A stretch of DNA of 64,000 bases from Leadbetterella sp. (GCA_019638185.1 JAHBUH010000001.1:1-64000); one strand, 5' to 3'; positions 16,551 to 26,733 are shown, counted from the stretch's first letter. Notes: generated from the sequence alone by a model not told the origin. Numbers and translations are program-made.

Positions 16551-17343
16551 AAAACAGGAAACCCGGCGCTACTTTCCGCAAGACATTACCGGTCAGCCGC
16601 TTCATCCGGCTTTTAAAGGAATTTTGTTTTTCAGCAAATGAAAAGGCCGGGATCAGGCTTCCTTCCAGTCCGCCAAAGTGCGGCTCCCGGTCAAAACGAT
16701 AAACCAGCTGCCGGTTTTGCATCTGGGGTTTGATCAGGTTATACATCAGGCCTTCAAACAGCCTGCCTTCATTGTCATTCAGCTTGTATTTTTCGGGAAC
16801 CACGTAGTTCAGGAAAAACGCCTGAGAAGCCCCAAAAAGCCGCACGTCGGCAAAATGGCTGCTCCATCCCAGGCCCAGCTTCCGGTAGAGGTCGTGATCC
16901 TTGATGTCGATGTACAGATCCTTCCCGTTTTCCAGGATCTCCCATGTGGCACAATCCAGGAAATACCCGATGTTAAAGACCGGGTACCGGCCGGTAACCT
17001 TTAAAAAGGCACGGGCTTCCCGGAGGAAGACCGACTGCTCCAGGGCCCTTTCCATCAGCAGGATCTCATTATATCCTTTCCCACGGGAAATGTCAAAGCC
17101 GTGGGGACCCACCGACAGAAATTCCGTGTTCAGGAGGTATTTATCCGGTAAGGAAGACTTAATACGGTTCAAATCCCACCCGGAATTATCCGTAAAGACC
17201 AGGGGGTGGTCAGGAAGTTTCCGGCTGTAGAAACGAAGGGTGTTTATATACATTTCTTCCCGCTCCTGCGGGCTGAAACGCGCCTGAGGCATACCACGCG
17301 TATTTACTGTGGCCGTCAGTAGTAAAGGTAATTTTTGATTCAC
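16549..17343 (-). CDS. Glycosyltransferase-like protein (capsule/LPS type), tentative
   Basis: A 264-residue protein with GTG start and no signal peptide. Several stretches fit a GT-A-like sugar transferase of surface-polysaccharide loci: LLLTATVNTRGMPQ at the N-terminus, HPLVFTDNSGWDL, the GKGYNE motif, KVTGRYPVFNI and SSHFADVRLFGAS. No classical DxD is obvious, so the call rests on pattern resemblance only. It stands alone between the SOD and queG genes rather than in a polysaccharide cluster. Confidence 0.55.
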   Translation of the reverse strand: MNQKLPLLLTATVNTRGMPQARFSPQEREEMYINTLRFYSRKLPDHPLVFTDNSGWDLNRIKSSLPDKYLLNTEFLSVGPHGFDISRGKGYNEILLMERALEQSVFLREARAFLKVTGRYPVFNIGYFLDCATWEILENGKDLYIDIKDHDLYRKLGLGWSSHFADVRLFGASQAFFLNYVVPEKYKLNDNEGRLFEGLMYNLIKPQMQNRQLVYRFDREPHFGGLEGSLIPAFSFAEKQNSFKSRMKRLTGNVLRKVAPGFLF

Positions 17344-17463
17344 AGTCTTTTAGGACGTCTTATTAAAAAGGGTAGGGGTAAAATTAATAAAAATTTATTT
17401 ACGAATAGAAAAAAGCTAATAATTTGAGAGAAAGCGGGTTGCTCATTGTAATTTTGCAACCGT

Positions 17464-18384
17464 ATGGATAATGCCAAAAGAAATACGGGGATTGTAAAGC
17501 GACTGGCAGCGGAGGCCGGGTTTGATTTTTGCGGCATTTCCAAAGCGGAATTCCTGGAAGAGGAAGCCCCCCGGCTGGAAAGCTGGTTAAATAAGAATTA
17601 CCACGGGAAGATGGCCTACATGGCTAATTATTTCGATAAGCGGCTGGATCCCCGCCTGCTGGTCGATGACGCGCGCTCGGTCATTACCGTTATCCTTAAT
17701 TATTTCCCCGAAGAAGAGCTGACCGAAAGCGAATATAAGATCTCGAAATACGCCTACGGGGTAGATTACCATTATGTAATCAAAGACAAACTAAAAGCCC
17801 TTATGGAGGGTATCCGGGCCGAAATAGGGGAGGTGAACGGCCGGGCTTTTGTAGACTCCGCACCGGTGATGGACAAGGCCTGGGCCCGGCGCTCCGGCCT
17901 GGGCTGGGTAGGCAAAAACAGCAATATCATTAACCGGAAGATCGGCAGCTTCTTTTTCATCGGGGAGCTGATCACGGACCTGGCGCTGGAGCCTGACGGA
18001 CCCATAAAAGATTATTGCGGCAGCTGCACGGCCTGCATAGATGCCTGCCCCACAGACGCTATCGTGGAGCCCTACCGCGTAGACGGCAGCCGGTGCATCA
18101 GCTACCTGACCATTGAGCTGAAAGACCAGATCCCGGAGGAGTTCCGGGGAAAAATGGAAAACTGGGCGTTCGGATGCGATATCTGCCAGGATGTATGCCC
18201 CTGGAATTCCTTTGCCCGCCCTCACCTGACCCCTGAATTTTCTCCCCAGCAAAGCCTGAAAGAGTTCAAAGACTGGGAGGAGATCACCCAGGAGGTTTTT
18301 AACATGCTGTTTAAAAACTCACCGGTTAAACGCGCTAAGTTGGACGGCTTAAAACGAAATATCCGTTTTATCCGGGAGAATTAA
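17464..18384 (+). CDS. queG: Epoxyqueuosine reductase QueG
   Basis: A 306-residue cobalamin-dependent enzyme performing the last step of queuosine synthesis on tRNA wobble position 34. Visible marks are [20 protein letters not shown] (with the catalytic Asp region), [19 protein letters not shown] and two 4Fe-4S cluster binding sets, [15 protein letters not shown] and [11 protein letters not shown]. Length is typical of the short form lacking HEAT repeats. Its last 4 bases overlap the gdhA stop on the opposite strand. Confidence 0.95.
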   Translation: MDNAKRNTGIVKRLAAEAGFDFCGISKAEFLEEEAPRLESWLNKNYHGKMAYMANYFDKRLDPRLLVDDARSVITVILNYFPEEELTESEYKISKYAYGVDYHYVIKDKLKALMEGIRAEIGEVNGRAFVDSAPVMDKAWARRSGLGWVGKNSNIINRKIGSFFFIGELITDLALEPDGPIKDYCGSCTACIDACPTDAIVEPYRVDGSRCISYLTIELKDQIPEEFRGKMENWAFGCDICQDVCPWNSFARPHLTPEFSPQQSLKEFKDWEEITQEVFNMLFKNSPVKRAKLDGLKRNIRFIREN

Positions 18385-19709
18385 ACCACGCCCTGGTCTA
18401 TCATGGCGTCAGCTACCTTCACAAAACCGCCGATATTGGCCCCTTTTTCGTAATTGATGTGCCCGTCTGCTTCCCGGCCGTACTGCACGCAGGTATCGTG
18501 GATGTTCCGCATGATGATCCGGAGACGGTCATCTACCTTTTCCTTAAACCAGGCATAACGCAGGGAGTTCTGGGTCATTTCCAGCCCGGATACGGCCACG
18601 CCGCCGGCATTAGCCGCTTTACCGGGTACATAATATACTTTTTCCTTATTAAACAGGGCAATGGCCTCCGTGGTGCTGGGCATGTTAGCCCCCTCGGCTA
18701 CAAACCGGCAGCCGTTATCCACCAGCCGGCGGGCATCGGCACCGTCCAGTTCATTCTGAGTGGCGCAGGGAAGGGCGATATCGCACTTCACGCCCCAGGG
18801 TTTTTCATTTTCAAAGAAGCGGGCCTCGGGGTATTGGTTTATGTATTCCCGGATGCGGCCTCTTTTTACTTCCTTCAGTTCAGTGATGAAGGCCAGCTTT
18901 TCTTCCGTAATGCCGGCTTCGTCATAAATATAGCCGTCAGAGTCTGACATAGTCAGCACTTTAGCACCGCACTGAATAGACTTTTCGGCGGCAAACTGGG
19001 CTACGTTGCCCGAGCCGGAGATGGTGATGCGCTTGCCTTCCCAGGTTTCACCGATGGTCTTGAAGATTTCCTGCACAAAGTAAATGAGCCCGTAACCGGT
19101 GGCTTCCGGGCGTATCCGGCTTCCGCCCCACTCGAATCCCTTGCCGGTCAGTACGCCGGTAAACTCGTTTTTGATTCTTTTGTATTGACCAAACATATAG
19201 CCGATCTCCCGTTTTCCCACGCCGATGTCTCCCGCCGGTACATCCAGGTCAGGGCCGATGTGGCGGTAAAGCTCGGTCATAAAGCTCTGGCAGAAACGCA
19301 TCACTTCGGCGTCTGATTTTCCCTTGGGATCAAAGTCGGATCCGCCCTTTCCGCCGCCCATGGGAAGTCCCGTCAGGCTGTTTTTAAAGGTCTGTTCAAA
19401 GGCCAGGAACTTCAGTACGCTCAGGGTTACGGAAGGGTGAAAGCGGAGGCCACCCTTGTACGGCCCGATGACCGAGCTCATCTGCACCCGGTAGCCCCGG
19501 TTAATCTGGATCTCGCCGGAGTCATCCACCCAGGGCACCCGGAAGATGATCACTCTTTCCGGCTCTGCCATCCTTTCAAACACCTTGAAGGCGTTATAAC
19601 GGGGATTCTCCTCTATAAAAGGTATAATGTATTCGGCCACTTCGTGTACGGCCTGTAAGAATTCGGGTTCGCCGGGGTTTCTCTCCCGGATGGTAGTAAG
19701 TATATTCAA
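18381..19709 (-). CDS. gdhA: NADP-type glutamate dehydrogenase
   Basis: A 442-residue enzyme for reductive amination of 2-oxoglutarate to glutamate. Diagnostic stretches are [38 protein letters not shown] (catalytic Lys region), [19 protein letters not shown] and [13 protein letters not shown]. The start appears to be TTG at 19709. The frame continues upstream for 17 codons to a stop without any ATG or GTG, and the next ATG is too far inside. The length matches the hexameric bacterial type. Confidence 0.94.
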   Translation of the reverse strand: MNILTTIRERNPGEPEFLQAVHEVAEYIIPFIEENPRYNAFKVFERMAEPERVIIFRVPWVDDSGEIQINRGYRVQMSSVIGPYKGGLRFHPSVTLSVLKFLAFEQTFKNSLTGLPMGGGKGGSDFDPKGKSDAEVMRFCQSFMTELYRHIGPDLDVPAGDIGVGKREIGYMFGQYKRIKNEFTGVLTGKGFEWGGSRIRPEATGYGLIYFVQEIFKTIGETWEGKRITISGSGNVAQFAAEKSIQCGAKVLTMSDSDGYIYDEAGITEEKLAFITELKEVKRGRIREYINQYPEARFFENEKPWGVKCDIALPCATQNELDGADARRLVDNGCRFVAEGANMPSTTEAIALFNKEKVYYVPGKAANAGGVAVSGLEMTQNSLRYAWFKEKVDDRLRIIMRNIHDTCVQYGREADGHINYEKGANIGGFVKVADAMIDQGVV

Positions 19710-20163
19710 GACTTTGTTATATTGTATATTGTCTTCAAATATAAATACGATATATTATTCAGGCTTTTTTTGTTTTAATAAATTTTTATATTGAAATGGA
19801 ATAATTAAATTCTATCTTGTTATTGTTCTGTTTTTTGGGGAAAGCCAGTTCGTTTTTTGCGGAAAATCCAAATTTTGTAGTAACCGGCCACCCATGTGGC
19901 AGGAGGAAATTTTGTGGAAGGGTGCTTTGGATGCAGAAAAATATCCGGCCGGGGGCGCCGTGTGCCTGCTGCTTAGGGGGCGTCGGTTCGGACGGCATGC
20001 GGTTCCGGCGGCTGACCTTCCGTACCTGGTGCCGGCATCCGCTCCCGGCCCGTCCCCGCCGCGGGGTACAGAAGCTCCGGAGGAACGGATATCCGCTATT
20101 TCCGCTGCGCGATAGGGGATTCCATGATATTTTTGTCTAATTTTGAGACCTTATAGCTACCGC
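19710..20163. other. Divergent intergenic region between gdhA and the GH3 gene
   Basis: The left 150 bp are very AT-rich and presumably hold the gdhA promoter. The right part is GC-rich. A frame at 19894-20115 (73 codons, ATG start) has codon usage like real genes but a low-complexity Pro/Ala/Arg-rich translation, and I do not accept it as a gene. TAATTTTG at 20138-20145 is a -7 match that would start transcription just before the ATG at 20164. Confidence 0.45.
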
Positions 20164-22497
20164 ATGTTTCAGAGAATACCGGCTCTTTTATTTTGCCTTT
20201 TGGGATTTACGGCCGGCGGACAAACACCCGCCTATAAAAACCCGCGTCTGAGCCCGGAGGCACGGACCCGTGACCTGCTGACCCGGATGACGGTGGATGA
20301 AAAGGTAGGCCAGCTACTGTGTCCCATGGGATGGGAGATGTATGAGAAAAACGGGAGTACGGTAAATCCTTCCCCGGCGTTCCGGGAAATGATGAATAAC
20401 CGGCCGGTGGGGACTTTCTGGGGCGTGTACCGGGCCGATCCCTGGACCCGGAAAACGCTGGAAACGGGGCTGAACCCGGAACTGGCCGCCCGCACGGGAA
20501 ACGCCCTTCAGAAATACGCCAGAGAAAATACCCGGCTGGGCATCCCGCTGTTCCTGGCGGAGGAGTCGCCCCACGGGCACATGGCCATTGGTACCACGGT
20601 GTTTCCCACGGGCCTGGGCCAGGCCGCTACCTGGAATCCCGGGCTGATCCGGAGGGCTGCGGCGGCCATGGCCAAAGAAATCCGGCTCCAGGGCGCACAC
20701 ATCAGCTACGGTCCGGTGATGGACCTCTCGCGTGATCCGCGCTGGTCACGGGTGGAGGAGAGCTTCGGCGAAGACCCGGTGCTGACGTCTGCCATAGGCG
20801 TGGCGGCTGTTCAGGGTGGCGGCGGGGGAGACCTCTCCCAGCCCTACAGCGTGGTGGCTACCCTGAAGCACTTTATTGCTTACGGCATCCCCGAAGGCGG
20901 GCATAACGGCAATACCGCCCTGATCGGTCCGCGGGAGTTGCACGAGAATTTTTTCCCGCCTTTCCGGGCCGCAGTGAAGGCCGGGGCGCTCTCGGTGATG
21001 ACGGCCTATAATTCCATTGACGGCGTGCCCTGTACGGCCGATCCCTACCTCTACCGTGACCTGCTCAAAACCCAATGGGGCTTCCGGGGTTTCGTGGTTT
21101 CTGACCTCTTCAGCATTAACGGCCTTTCCGGCAGCCACCGGGTGGCCCAAAACCTGGAAGAAGCCGGTGAGCTTTCCCTGGGTGCCGGCGTGGATATGGA
21201 CCTGGGGGCCAGTGGCTTTGCAGGTCTGAAAAAATCACTGGAAACCGGGAAGATCACTCCCCAGCAACTGGATGAGGCCGTAGGGCGTATCCTGAAGCTG
21301 AAATTTGAAATGGGACTGTTTGAGAATCCTTACACAGACCCGGCGCTGGCGGCTAAAACCGTGCGTTCGGCAGAGCATATAGCCCTGGCCCGTGAAGTGG
21401 CCCGGGAGTCAGTGGTGTTACTGGAAAATAAGAATAGTACGCTGCCCCTTTCTTCCAAACTGAAACGCATAGCCGTCATAGGCCCGAATGCGGATAATCG
21501 CTATAATCAGCTGGGCGACTACACCGCTCCTCAGGAAGATCGTAATGTGATCACGGTTTATGAGGGCATAAAACGGCGTTTCAAGGAGGCCGCCGTGACG
21601 TATGTGAAAGGCGTGGCCATCCGGGATACCTTACATACGGATATCCCCGCGGCGGTAAAAGCCGCCCGGGAGGCGGACGTGGCTATAGTGGTGGTGGGCG
21701 GCTCCAGCGCGCGCGATTTCAAAACGAAGTATATCGAAACCGGTGCGGCCGTGAGTGATCAGGCGTCGGTACAGGACATGGAAAGCGGAGAGGGTTTTGA
21801 CCGGGCCACGCTCAGCCTGCTGGGAAAACAACAGGCCCTGCTGGAGGCGGTCCGGGCTACCGGAACACCCCTGGTGGTGATTTATATCCAGGGAAGACCC
21901 CTGGAAATGAACTGGGCAGCGGAATACGCCGACGCCCTGCTGACGGCCTGGTACCCGGGACAGGAGGGCGGGAATGCCCTGGCCGATGTGCTCTCCGGGG
22001 ATACGGACCCTTCCGGCCGGCTGCCCATCTCGGTGCCCCGCTCCGTAGGCCAGCTACCGGTATACTACAATAAAAAACACCCTAAAGGGCATGATTATGT
22101 GGAGATGGCCGCGGCGCCGCTGTATGCTTTCGGTTACGGGAAAAGTTATACTACCTTTGCCTGGTCAGACCTGGAAATAGAAAAGAAGGCGGAAACTACT
22201 TTTGAGGTGAGCTTCCGCCTGAAAAATACCGGCGGACGTGCGGGTACGGAAGTGGTTCAGCTTTATATTCGCGATGAGGTAGCCTCCGTGGTGCAGCCGC
22301 TGAAGCAGCTGAAACAGTTCCGGAAAGTGAATCTGAAGCCGGGTGAGGAGCAGCAGCTGTCTTTTACGCTTACCGTGGCTGACCTGGAGATAGTGAATAA
22401 AGAAATGCAGCGTGTGGTAGAGCCCGGCGGATTCCGGGTGATGGTGGGGGCCTCGTCAGCGGATATCCGGCTGGAGGGAACAGCCCGGGTGGAGTAA
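20164..22497 (+). CDS. Beta-glucosidase-like glycoside hydrolase, GH3 family, exported
   Basis: A roughly 777-residue retaining exo-glycosidase. I use the ATG at 20164, which opens the signal peptide MFQRIPALLFCLLGFTAGG; the frame extends upstream to a TTG at 20143 that overlaps the promoter. The GH3 N-terminal barrel includes LATLKHFIAYG-type residues (TLKHFIAYGIPEGG) and the nucleophile region FVVSDLFSING (Asp at about 314). The second domain starts near LKRIAVIGPNADNRYNQLGDY. A fibronectin III-like domain closes the protein (LKNTGGRAGTEVVQLYIRD). Substrate specificity (beta-glucose, xylose or other) cannot be read. It stands alone between gdhA and feoA. Confidence 0.92.
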   Translation: MFQRIPALLFCLLGFTAGGQTPAYKNPRLSPEARTRDLLTRMTVDEKVGQLLCPMGWEMYEKNGSTVNPSPAFREMMNNRPVGTFWGVYRADPWTRKTLETGLNPELAARTGNALQKYARENTRLGIPLFLAEESPHGHMAIGTTVFPTGLGQAATWNPGLIRRAAAAMAKEIRLQGAHISYGPVMDLSRDPRWSRVEESFGEDPVLTSAIGVAAVQGGGGGDLSQPYSVVATLKHFIAYGIPEGGHNGNTALIGPRELHENFFPPFRAAVKAGALSVMTAYNSIDGVPCTADPYLYRDLLKTQWGFRGFVVSDLFSINGLSGSHRVAQNLEEAGELSLGAGVDMDLGASGFAGLKKSLETGKITPQQLDEAVGRILKLKFEMGLFENPYTDPALAAKTVRSAEHIALAREVARESVVLLENKNSTLPLSSKLKRIAVIGPNADNRYNQLGDYTAPQEDRNVITVYEGIKRRFKEAAVTYVKGVAIRDTLHTDIPAAVKAAREADVAIVVVGGSSARDFKTKYIETGAAVSDQASVQDMESGEGFDRATLSLLGKQQALLEAVRATGTPLVVIYIQGRPLEMNWAAEYADALLTAWYPGQEGGNALADVLSGDTDPSGRLPISVPRSVGQLPVYYNKKHPKGHDYVEMAAAPLYAFGYGKSYTTFAWSDLEIEKKAETTFEVSFRLKNTGGRAGTEVVQLYIRDEVASVVQPLKQLKQFRKVNLKPGEEQQLSFTLTVADLEIVNKEMQRVVEPGGFRVMVGASSADIRLEGTARVE

Positions 22498-22540
22498 TAA
22501 GAAGCCTATATCCGGCACGTCCTGCTTTTGTATATATAGA

Positions 22541-22551
22541 ATTAGTCTAAT
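22541..22551. promoter_or_regulatory. Candidate metal-regulator palindrome before feoA
   Basis: ATTAG-T-CTAAT is a perfect 11-bp palindrome 6 bp before the feoA ATG. TTAG/CTAA half-sites resemble DtxR/MntR-type boxes, which would make sense for an iron-uptake operon. The site is short, so chance is possible. Confidence 0.3.
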
Positions 22552-22557
22552 GATAAA

Positions 22558-22800
22558 ATGAAATTACACGAATTAAAACCCGGGCAGAAAGCGGTGGTCC
22601 GGCACCTGGATGTGGACCGCCTGCCCATGAAGCTGGTGGAAATGGGCTGTTTTCCCGGAAGTGAGGTGGAGCTGATCCTGAAGGCGCCCCTGGGTGACCC
22701 CTACTATCTGCGGATAGACGGCATGCCGCTTTGTATCCGCAAGGATATGGCCATGCAGGTAGATGTGGAATTATTAACGTACGGAATACATGGAAGTTAA
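22558..22800 (+). CDS. feoA: Ferrous iron transport protein FeoA
   Basis: An 80-residue SH3-like cytosolic protein that supports FeoB. MKLHELKPGQKAVVRHLD, LPMKLVEMGCFPGSEVELI and YYLRIDGMPLCIRKDMA follow the family pattern. It overlaps feoB by 11 bp, indicating translational coupling. Confidence 0.93.
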   Translation: MKLHELKPGQKAVVRHLDVDRLPMKLVEMGCFPGSEVELILKAPLGDPYYLRIDGMPLCIRKDMAMQVDVELLTYGIHGS

Positions 22801-24844
22801 GGTAGCCCTGGTAGGGAACCCGAATGTAGGCAAGACATCGGTTTTTAATACCCTTACCGGACTCAATCAGAAAGTGGGAAATTACCCCGGAATCACCGTA
22901 GACCGGAAAACGGGAGTTTCCAGGATGGGTGATACGCTGAAAGTGAGGATCATAGACCTCCCCGGCATTTATTCCATCCAGCCTAACTCGCGTGACGAGG
23001 AAGTGGTGCTGGAGACCCTGTTTGACCGCCACAATACCTACTACCCGGATGTGGTGGTGGTGGTTACCGAGGTGGAAAACCTGAAGAGAAACCTGCTGCT
23101 GTTCACCCAGATCAAAGACCTGGGCTTCCCTACGGTGCTGGCCATCAATATGGCCGATCAACTTCCCGTTAAAGGCATCCGGATCGACCTGGAAGCCCTG
23201 TCGGAAAAGCTCAGAACGGAAGTGGTGCTGATCTCTACCCGCACCGGACAGGGGATAAGCCAGCTGAAAGCGGCCATCTCGCGGTATGTGGAGGCAGACA
23301 AGCGCCCCCTGCTGGACCTGGCTTCTGTAGATGAAACGTATTTCCGGTCTATGGATTATAAAAGCTGGCTGACCCGCTCCCAGGGCGCAGTTTTTGAGGG
23401 CGTGGAACCCGTCAGCGACGGGCTTTCGGAAAGTGAGATCAAGCGGCTTCAGCAGAAAGAGACGGTCCGGCGCTACCAGCAGATCGGCGAGGTCCTGAAA
23501 GCAGCCTATACCAAAGACGCGTCTGTGGCCACCGGCTGGCAGGCGCGGGCGGATCGCCTCCTGACCCACCGGGTATGGGGTTACCTGATCTTTTTTGCGG
23601 TGATGATGCTGGTTTTCCAGGCCATATTTTCGTGGTCATCCATCCCTATGGACTGGATCGATGAGAAATTTGCACAACTGTCCGCCTGGGTATCTGCCAC
23701 CCTGCCCGAAGGCAAGTTTACGGAGCTGCTGGCGGAGGGGGTGATCCCGGGGATCGGGGGGGTGGTGATCTTTATTCCGCAGATCGCCATCCTGTTTATG
23801 TTTATTGCCCTGCTGGAAGAGAGCGGGTATATGAGCCGGGTGGTTTTCCTGATGGATAAGCTGATGCGGCCTTTCGGGCTGAGCGGGAAATCAGTGGTGC
23901 CCCTGATCTCGGGCGTGGCCTGCGCCATTCCGGCCATCATGTCGGCGCGCAACATTGAAAATTCACGGGAGCGGCTGATCACTATGCTGGTCACGCCTTT
24001 TGCCACCTGTTCAGCGCGTATACCGGTGTATGTGATCATCATATCGCTGGTGATCCCGGAGCAGATGGTCTTCGGGTTTATCGGCCTGCAGGGGCTGGTG
24101 ATGACCCTGATGTATTTCCTGGGTTTCCTGGCGGCCCTCACTACGGCGTGGCTCCTGAAAATGGTAATTAAAGCCCGGAGCAGGAGCTACCTGATCATTG
24201 AAATGCCTCCTTACCGGCGGCCGCTGCTTAAGAACGTTCTGAGCACCATGGTGGAAAAGACCCGGGCCTTTGTGGAAGGAGCGGGCAAGATCATCCTGGC
24301 GCTGTCGGTGCTGCTTTGGTTCCTGGGCTCACACGGACCGGCGTCTACCTTTGGTAAGGCAGAAGAGACGGTGATAGAGAATTTTGCAGGAAAGAACCTT
24401 TCTGACGACGAACTGCAGGATGAAATAGAGGGCTATAAGCTGCGCAATTCCTACATCGGTATATTGGGAAGCGGCATTGAGCCGGTTTTCCGGCCGCTGG
24501 GGTACGACTGGAAGATCAGCATTGCGGTGCTGACGTCTTTTGCGGCGCGGGAGGTGTTTGTAGGAAACCTGGCTACCCTGTACAATATCGGCAGCCACGG
24601 CGAAGAAGAAACGCGTATTGTGGAACGCATGGAGCAGGAGCGGCGGCCGGATGGCAGCCGGGTGTTTGACCTGGCTACGGGCGTATCCCTGTTACTTTTT
24701 TACGCTTTTGCCATGCAGTGTATTTCCACGGTGGCCATTATGCGGCGGGAAACCAATTCCTGGAAGTGGACATTCATCCAGATTATTTTTATGACCGGCC
24801 TGGCCTATTTTTCAGCCATGCTGGCGTATAACCTATTGAAATGA
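22790..24844 (+). CDS. feoB: Ferrous iron transporter FeoB
   Basis: A 684-residue inner-membrane Fe(II) transporter. The N-terminal G domain has GNPNVGKTS (G1), IDLPGIYSI (G3) and AINMADQL (G4). The membrane part starts near residue 265 and includes the Gate motifs VPLISGVACAIPAIMSARN and TPFATCSARIPVYVIII (with the conserved Cys). A periplasmic loop around GKAEETVIENFAGKNLSDDE and a further Gate region (LTSFAAREVFVGN) complete it. Length is normal. It is coupled to feoA upstream and to a tiny Cys-rich protein downstream (overlap at 24841-24844). Confidence 0.96.
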   Translation: MEVKVALVGNPNVGKTSVFNTLTGLNQKVGNYPGITVDRKTGVSRMGDTLKVRIIDLPGIYSIQPNSRDEEVVLETLFDRHNTYYPDVVVVVTEVENLKRNLLLFTQIKDLGFPTVLAINMADQLPVKGIRIDLEALSEKLRTEVVLISTRTGQGISQLKAAISRYVEADKRPLLDLASVDETYFRSMDYKSWLTRSQGAVFEGVEPVSDGLSESEIKRLQQKETVRRYQQIGEVLKAAYTKDASVATGWQARADRLLTHRVWGYLIFFAVMMLVFQAIFSWSSIPMDWIDEKFAQLSAWVSATLPEGKFTELLAEGVIPGIGGVVIFIPQIAILFMFIALLEESGYMSRVVFLMDKLMRPFGLSGKSVVPLISGVACAIPAIMSARNIENSRERLITMLVTPFATCSARIPVYVIIISLVIPEQMVFGFIGLQGLVMTLMYFLGFLAALTTAWLLKMVIKARSRSYLIIEMPPYRRPLLKNVLSTMVEKTRAFVEGAGKIILALSVLLWFLGSHGPASTFGKAEETVIENFAGKNLSDDELQDEIEGYKLRNSYIGILGSGIEPVFRPLGYDWKISIAVLTSFAAREVFVGNLATLYNIGSHGEEETRIVERMEQERRPDGSRVFDLATGVSLLLFYAFAMQCISTVAIMRRETNSWKWTFIQIIFMTGLAYFSAMLAYNLLK

Positions 24845-24963
24845 TGCAGGAGATCCTGATGTACGGAGCGGTAGGGGCTGCCGCAGTTTTCCTGGGCTGG
24901 AAGTGGTTTTGGCCCCGCAAGCCTAAAAAGCCGGGCTGCGGGCCGGATTGCGGCTGCGGCTGA
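24841..24963 (+). CDS. FeoB-associated Cys-rich membrane protein
   Basis: A 40-residue protein read by hand. It has a single N-terminal membrane helix (ILMYGAVGAAAVFLGWKWFW), a basic stop-transfer segment (PRKPKKP) and a Cys-rich tail GCGPDCGCG. Position and layout match the FeoB-associated Cys-rich family, which probably helps metal hand-off at the transporter. The ATG overlaps the feoB stop codon by 4 bp. Confidence 0.85.
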   Translation: MMQEILMYGAVGAAAVFLGWKWFWPRKPKKPGCGPDCGCG

Positions 24964-25101
24964 AAACCCGGGCGGCGAGAACCCGGCGCCCGTAGAGGTA
25001 AAAACATGATAAAAGTCACCTGAATAGCCCGGGAAAACTGAGGGTCCTCATGCCCGTGAACCTTAAAATAATTCGAAATTTGCAGCTTCAAAAAACAGGA
25101 T

Positions 25102-26622
25102 ATGTCAAACGATAGAATAAAAATCCCTGAGCTCTTCTCCAAAGTGATGGATGCCCAGACCGCCGCCGCCTTTATCCAGGATAACATGGTAGTAGGGGCC
25201 AGTGGCTTCACTAAAGCCGGAGACAGTAAAGTGGTGCTCCCGGCTTTTGCCGAACGCGCCAAAGAAGAAAATATAAAGATCATCCTGATGACCGGAGCCT
25301 CACTGGGCCACGATACCGACGGTAAGCTGGCCGCCGCCGGTGCCCTGAAGAAGCGTATGCCTTTCCAGGTAGACCGGGTGCTGCGCCAGAAGATCAATGC
25401 CGGCGAAGTCCTGTTCATAGACCAGCACCTCAGTGAAAGCGCCGAGCTGCTTCATAATAAAAACCTGCCACCGGTAGATATCGCCGTGATTGAAGCGGCG
25501 GGCATTGAGCGGGACGGCAGCCTGATCCCCACTACTTCCGTGGGTAACTCGGCCACGTTTGCCGCGCTGGCCAGGAAGGTGATCATCGAGATCAACACCG
25601 CTGTACCCACCAGTATTTTCGGGATCCATGATATTTACCAGGCCGAAGAGTACCCACATCGCAACGTGATCCCTATCGTGGCGGCAGAGAACAAGATAGG
25701 CCGGCGGACCATCCCGCTGGATCCTCAGAAAATAGTGGGTATTGTCTTTACCGATATCAAAGACAGCCCGGCAGATGTGGCCGAGCCGGACGCCAAAACC
25801 ACGGCCATAGCCCATCACATCCTGCATTTCTTTGAAAATGAGGTCAGGCTGGGCCATTTAACGGAAAGGCTGCTGCCCATCCAGGCGGGGATCGGGAAAG
25901 TGGCGAATGCCGTGCTGAGCGGCTTTAAGGACAGCTCCTTTTATGACCTGACCATGTTTTCGGAAGTATTGCAGGACAGCACCTTTGATCTCATTGATGC
26001 CGGTAAGCTTTCTGTGGCATCGGCGTCTTCCATCACCGTGTCAGAAGCCTGCTATAACCGGGTTTTTAATAACCTGCAGAATTACCGGGATAAGATCGTG
26101 CTGCGGCCGCAGAATATTTCCAATACCCCGGGACTGATCCGGCGGCTGGGGATTATAGCCATTAACACGGCCATTGAATTTGATATCTATGGCAATGTGA
26201 ACTCCACGCACATTTCCGGAACGAATATTATGAACGGGATTGGTGGCTCGGGCGACTTCGCCCGGAATGCCTACCTGAGTATTTTTGTAACCCAGGCCGC
26301 TTCCAAAAATAATGCGATCTCGCACGCGCTACCCATGGTTTCGCATGTGGATCATACCGAGCACGATGTAGACATCATTGTGACTGACGTGGGTCTGGCG
26401 GACCTCCGGGGCCTGGCACCGCGGGAACGCGCCCAGGTGATCATTGATAACTGCGTGCACCCGGATTACCGCGAGCAGCTCCAGTCGTATTTTGACCGGG
26501 CCAAAGAAAGAGGCGGCCACACCCCGCATATCCTGGAAGAAGCCTTCAGCTGGCACGTGAACCTGAAGAACAAGGGAACCATGATGCTGGAATCGGTGGA
26601 AGAAACTGTTCAAAGAAATTAG
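25102..26622 (+). CDS. Acetyl-CoA hydrolase/transferase family (succinate CoA-transferase-like)
   Basis: A 506-residue class I CoA-transferase that moves CoA between acetate and a dicarboxylate such as succinate, or hydrolyses acetyl-CoA. GASGFTKAGDSKVVLPAFAE opens the first lobe. GIGKVANAVLSGF and LTMFSEVLQD carry the region of the catalytic Glu, and GGSGDFARNAYLSIFV is the second-lobe glycine-rich motif. There is no signal peptide. It is monocistronic by spacing and followed by the repeat-rich spacer at 26640-26733. Confidence 0.9.
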   Translation: MSNDRIKIPELFSKVMDAQTAAAFIQDNMVVGASGFTKAGDSKVVLPAFAERAKEENIKIILMTGASLGHDTDGKLAAAGALKKRMPFQVDRVLRQKINAGEVLFIDQHLSESAELLHNKNLPPVDIAVIEAAGIERDGSLIPTTSVGNSATFAALARKVIIEINTAVPTSIFGIHDIYQAEEYPHRNVIPIVAAENKIGRRTIPLDPQKIVGIVFTDIKDSPADVAEPDAKTTAIAHHILHFFENEVRLGHLTERLLPIQAGIGKVANAVLSGFKDSSFYDLTMFSEVLQDSTFDLIDAGKLSVASASSITVSEACYNRVFNNLQNYRDKIVLRPQNISNTPGLIRRLGIIAINTAIEFDIYGNVNSTHISGTNIMNGIGGSGDFARNAYLSIFVTQAASKNNAISHALPMVSHVDHTEHDVDIIVTDVGLADLRGLAPRERAQVIIDNCVHPDYREQLQSYFDRAKERGGHTPHILEEAFSWHVNLKNKGTMMLESVEETVQRN

Positions 26623-26639
26623 ATATTCGGAATTAGTTT

Positions 26640-26733
26640 TTAGATATTAGCGCGTTAATCAGTAAAAAGCAGTCAGCCGCTACGGTTAACCGCTAATATC
26701 TAATTGCTAACATCTAACTGCTAACAGCTATGA
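26640..26733. repeat. Inverted repeat plus 14-bp tandem repeats running into a start codon
   Basis: TTAGATATTAGCG (26640-26652) and CGCTAATATCTAA (26691-26703) are perfect 13-bp arms, extendable with one indel through GTTAA/TTAAC. The right arm opens three 14-bp units: GCTAATATCTAATT, GCTAACATCTAACT and GCTAACAGCTATGA (26692-26733). The last unit contains the ATG of the next gene. Confidence 0.7.

Noticed and set aside
19894-20115. 73-codon open frame before the GH3 gene
   Set aside because: Low-complexity Pro/Ala/Arg-rich translation, no family resemblance and no clear promoter; it may be real but cannot be supported.
22547-23569. 340-codon minus-strand frame across feoA/feoB
   Set aside because: Antisense to strongly conserved feoA and feoB; no recognisable motif and no promoter.
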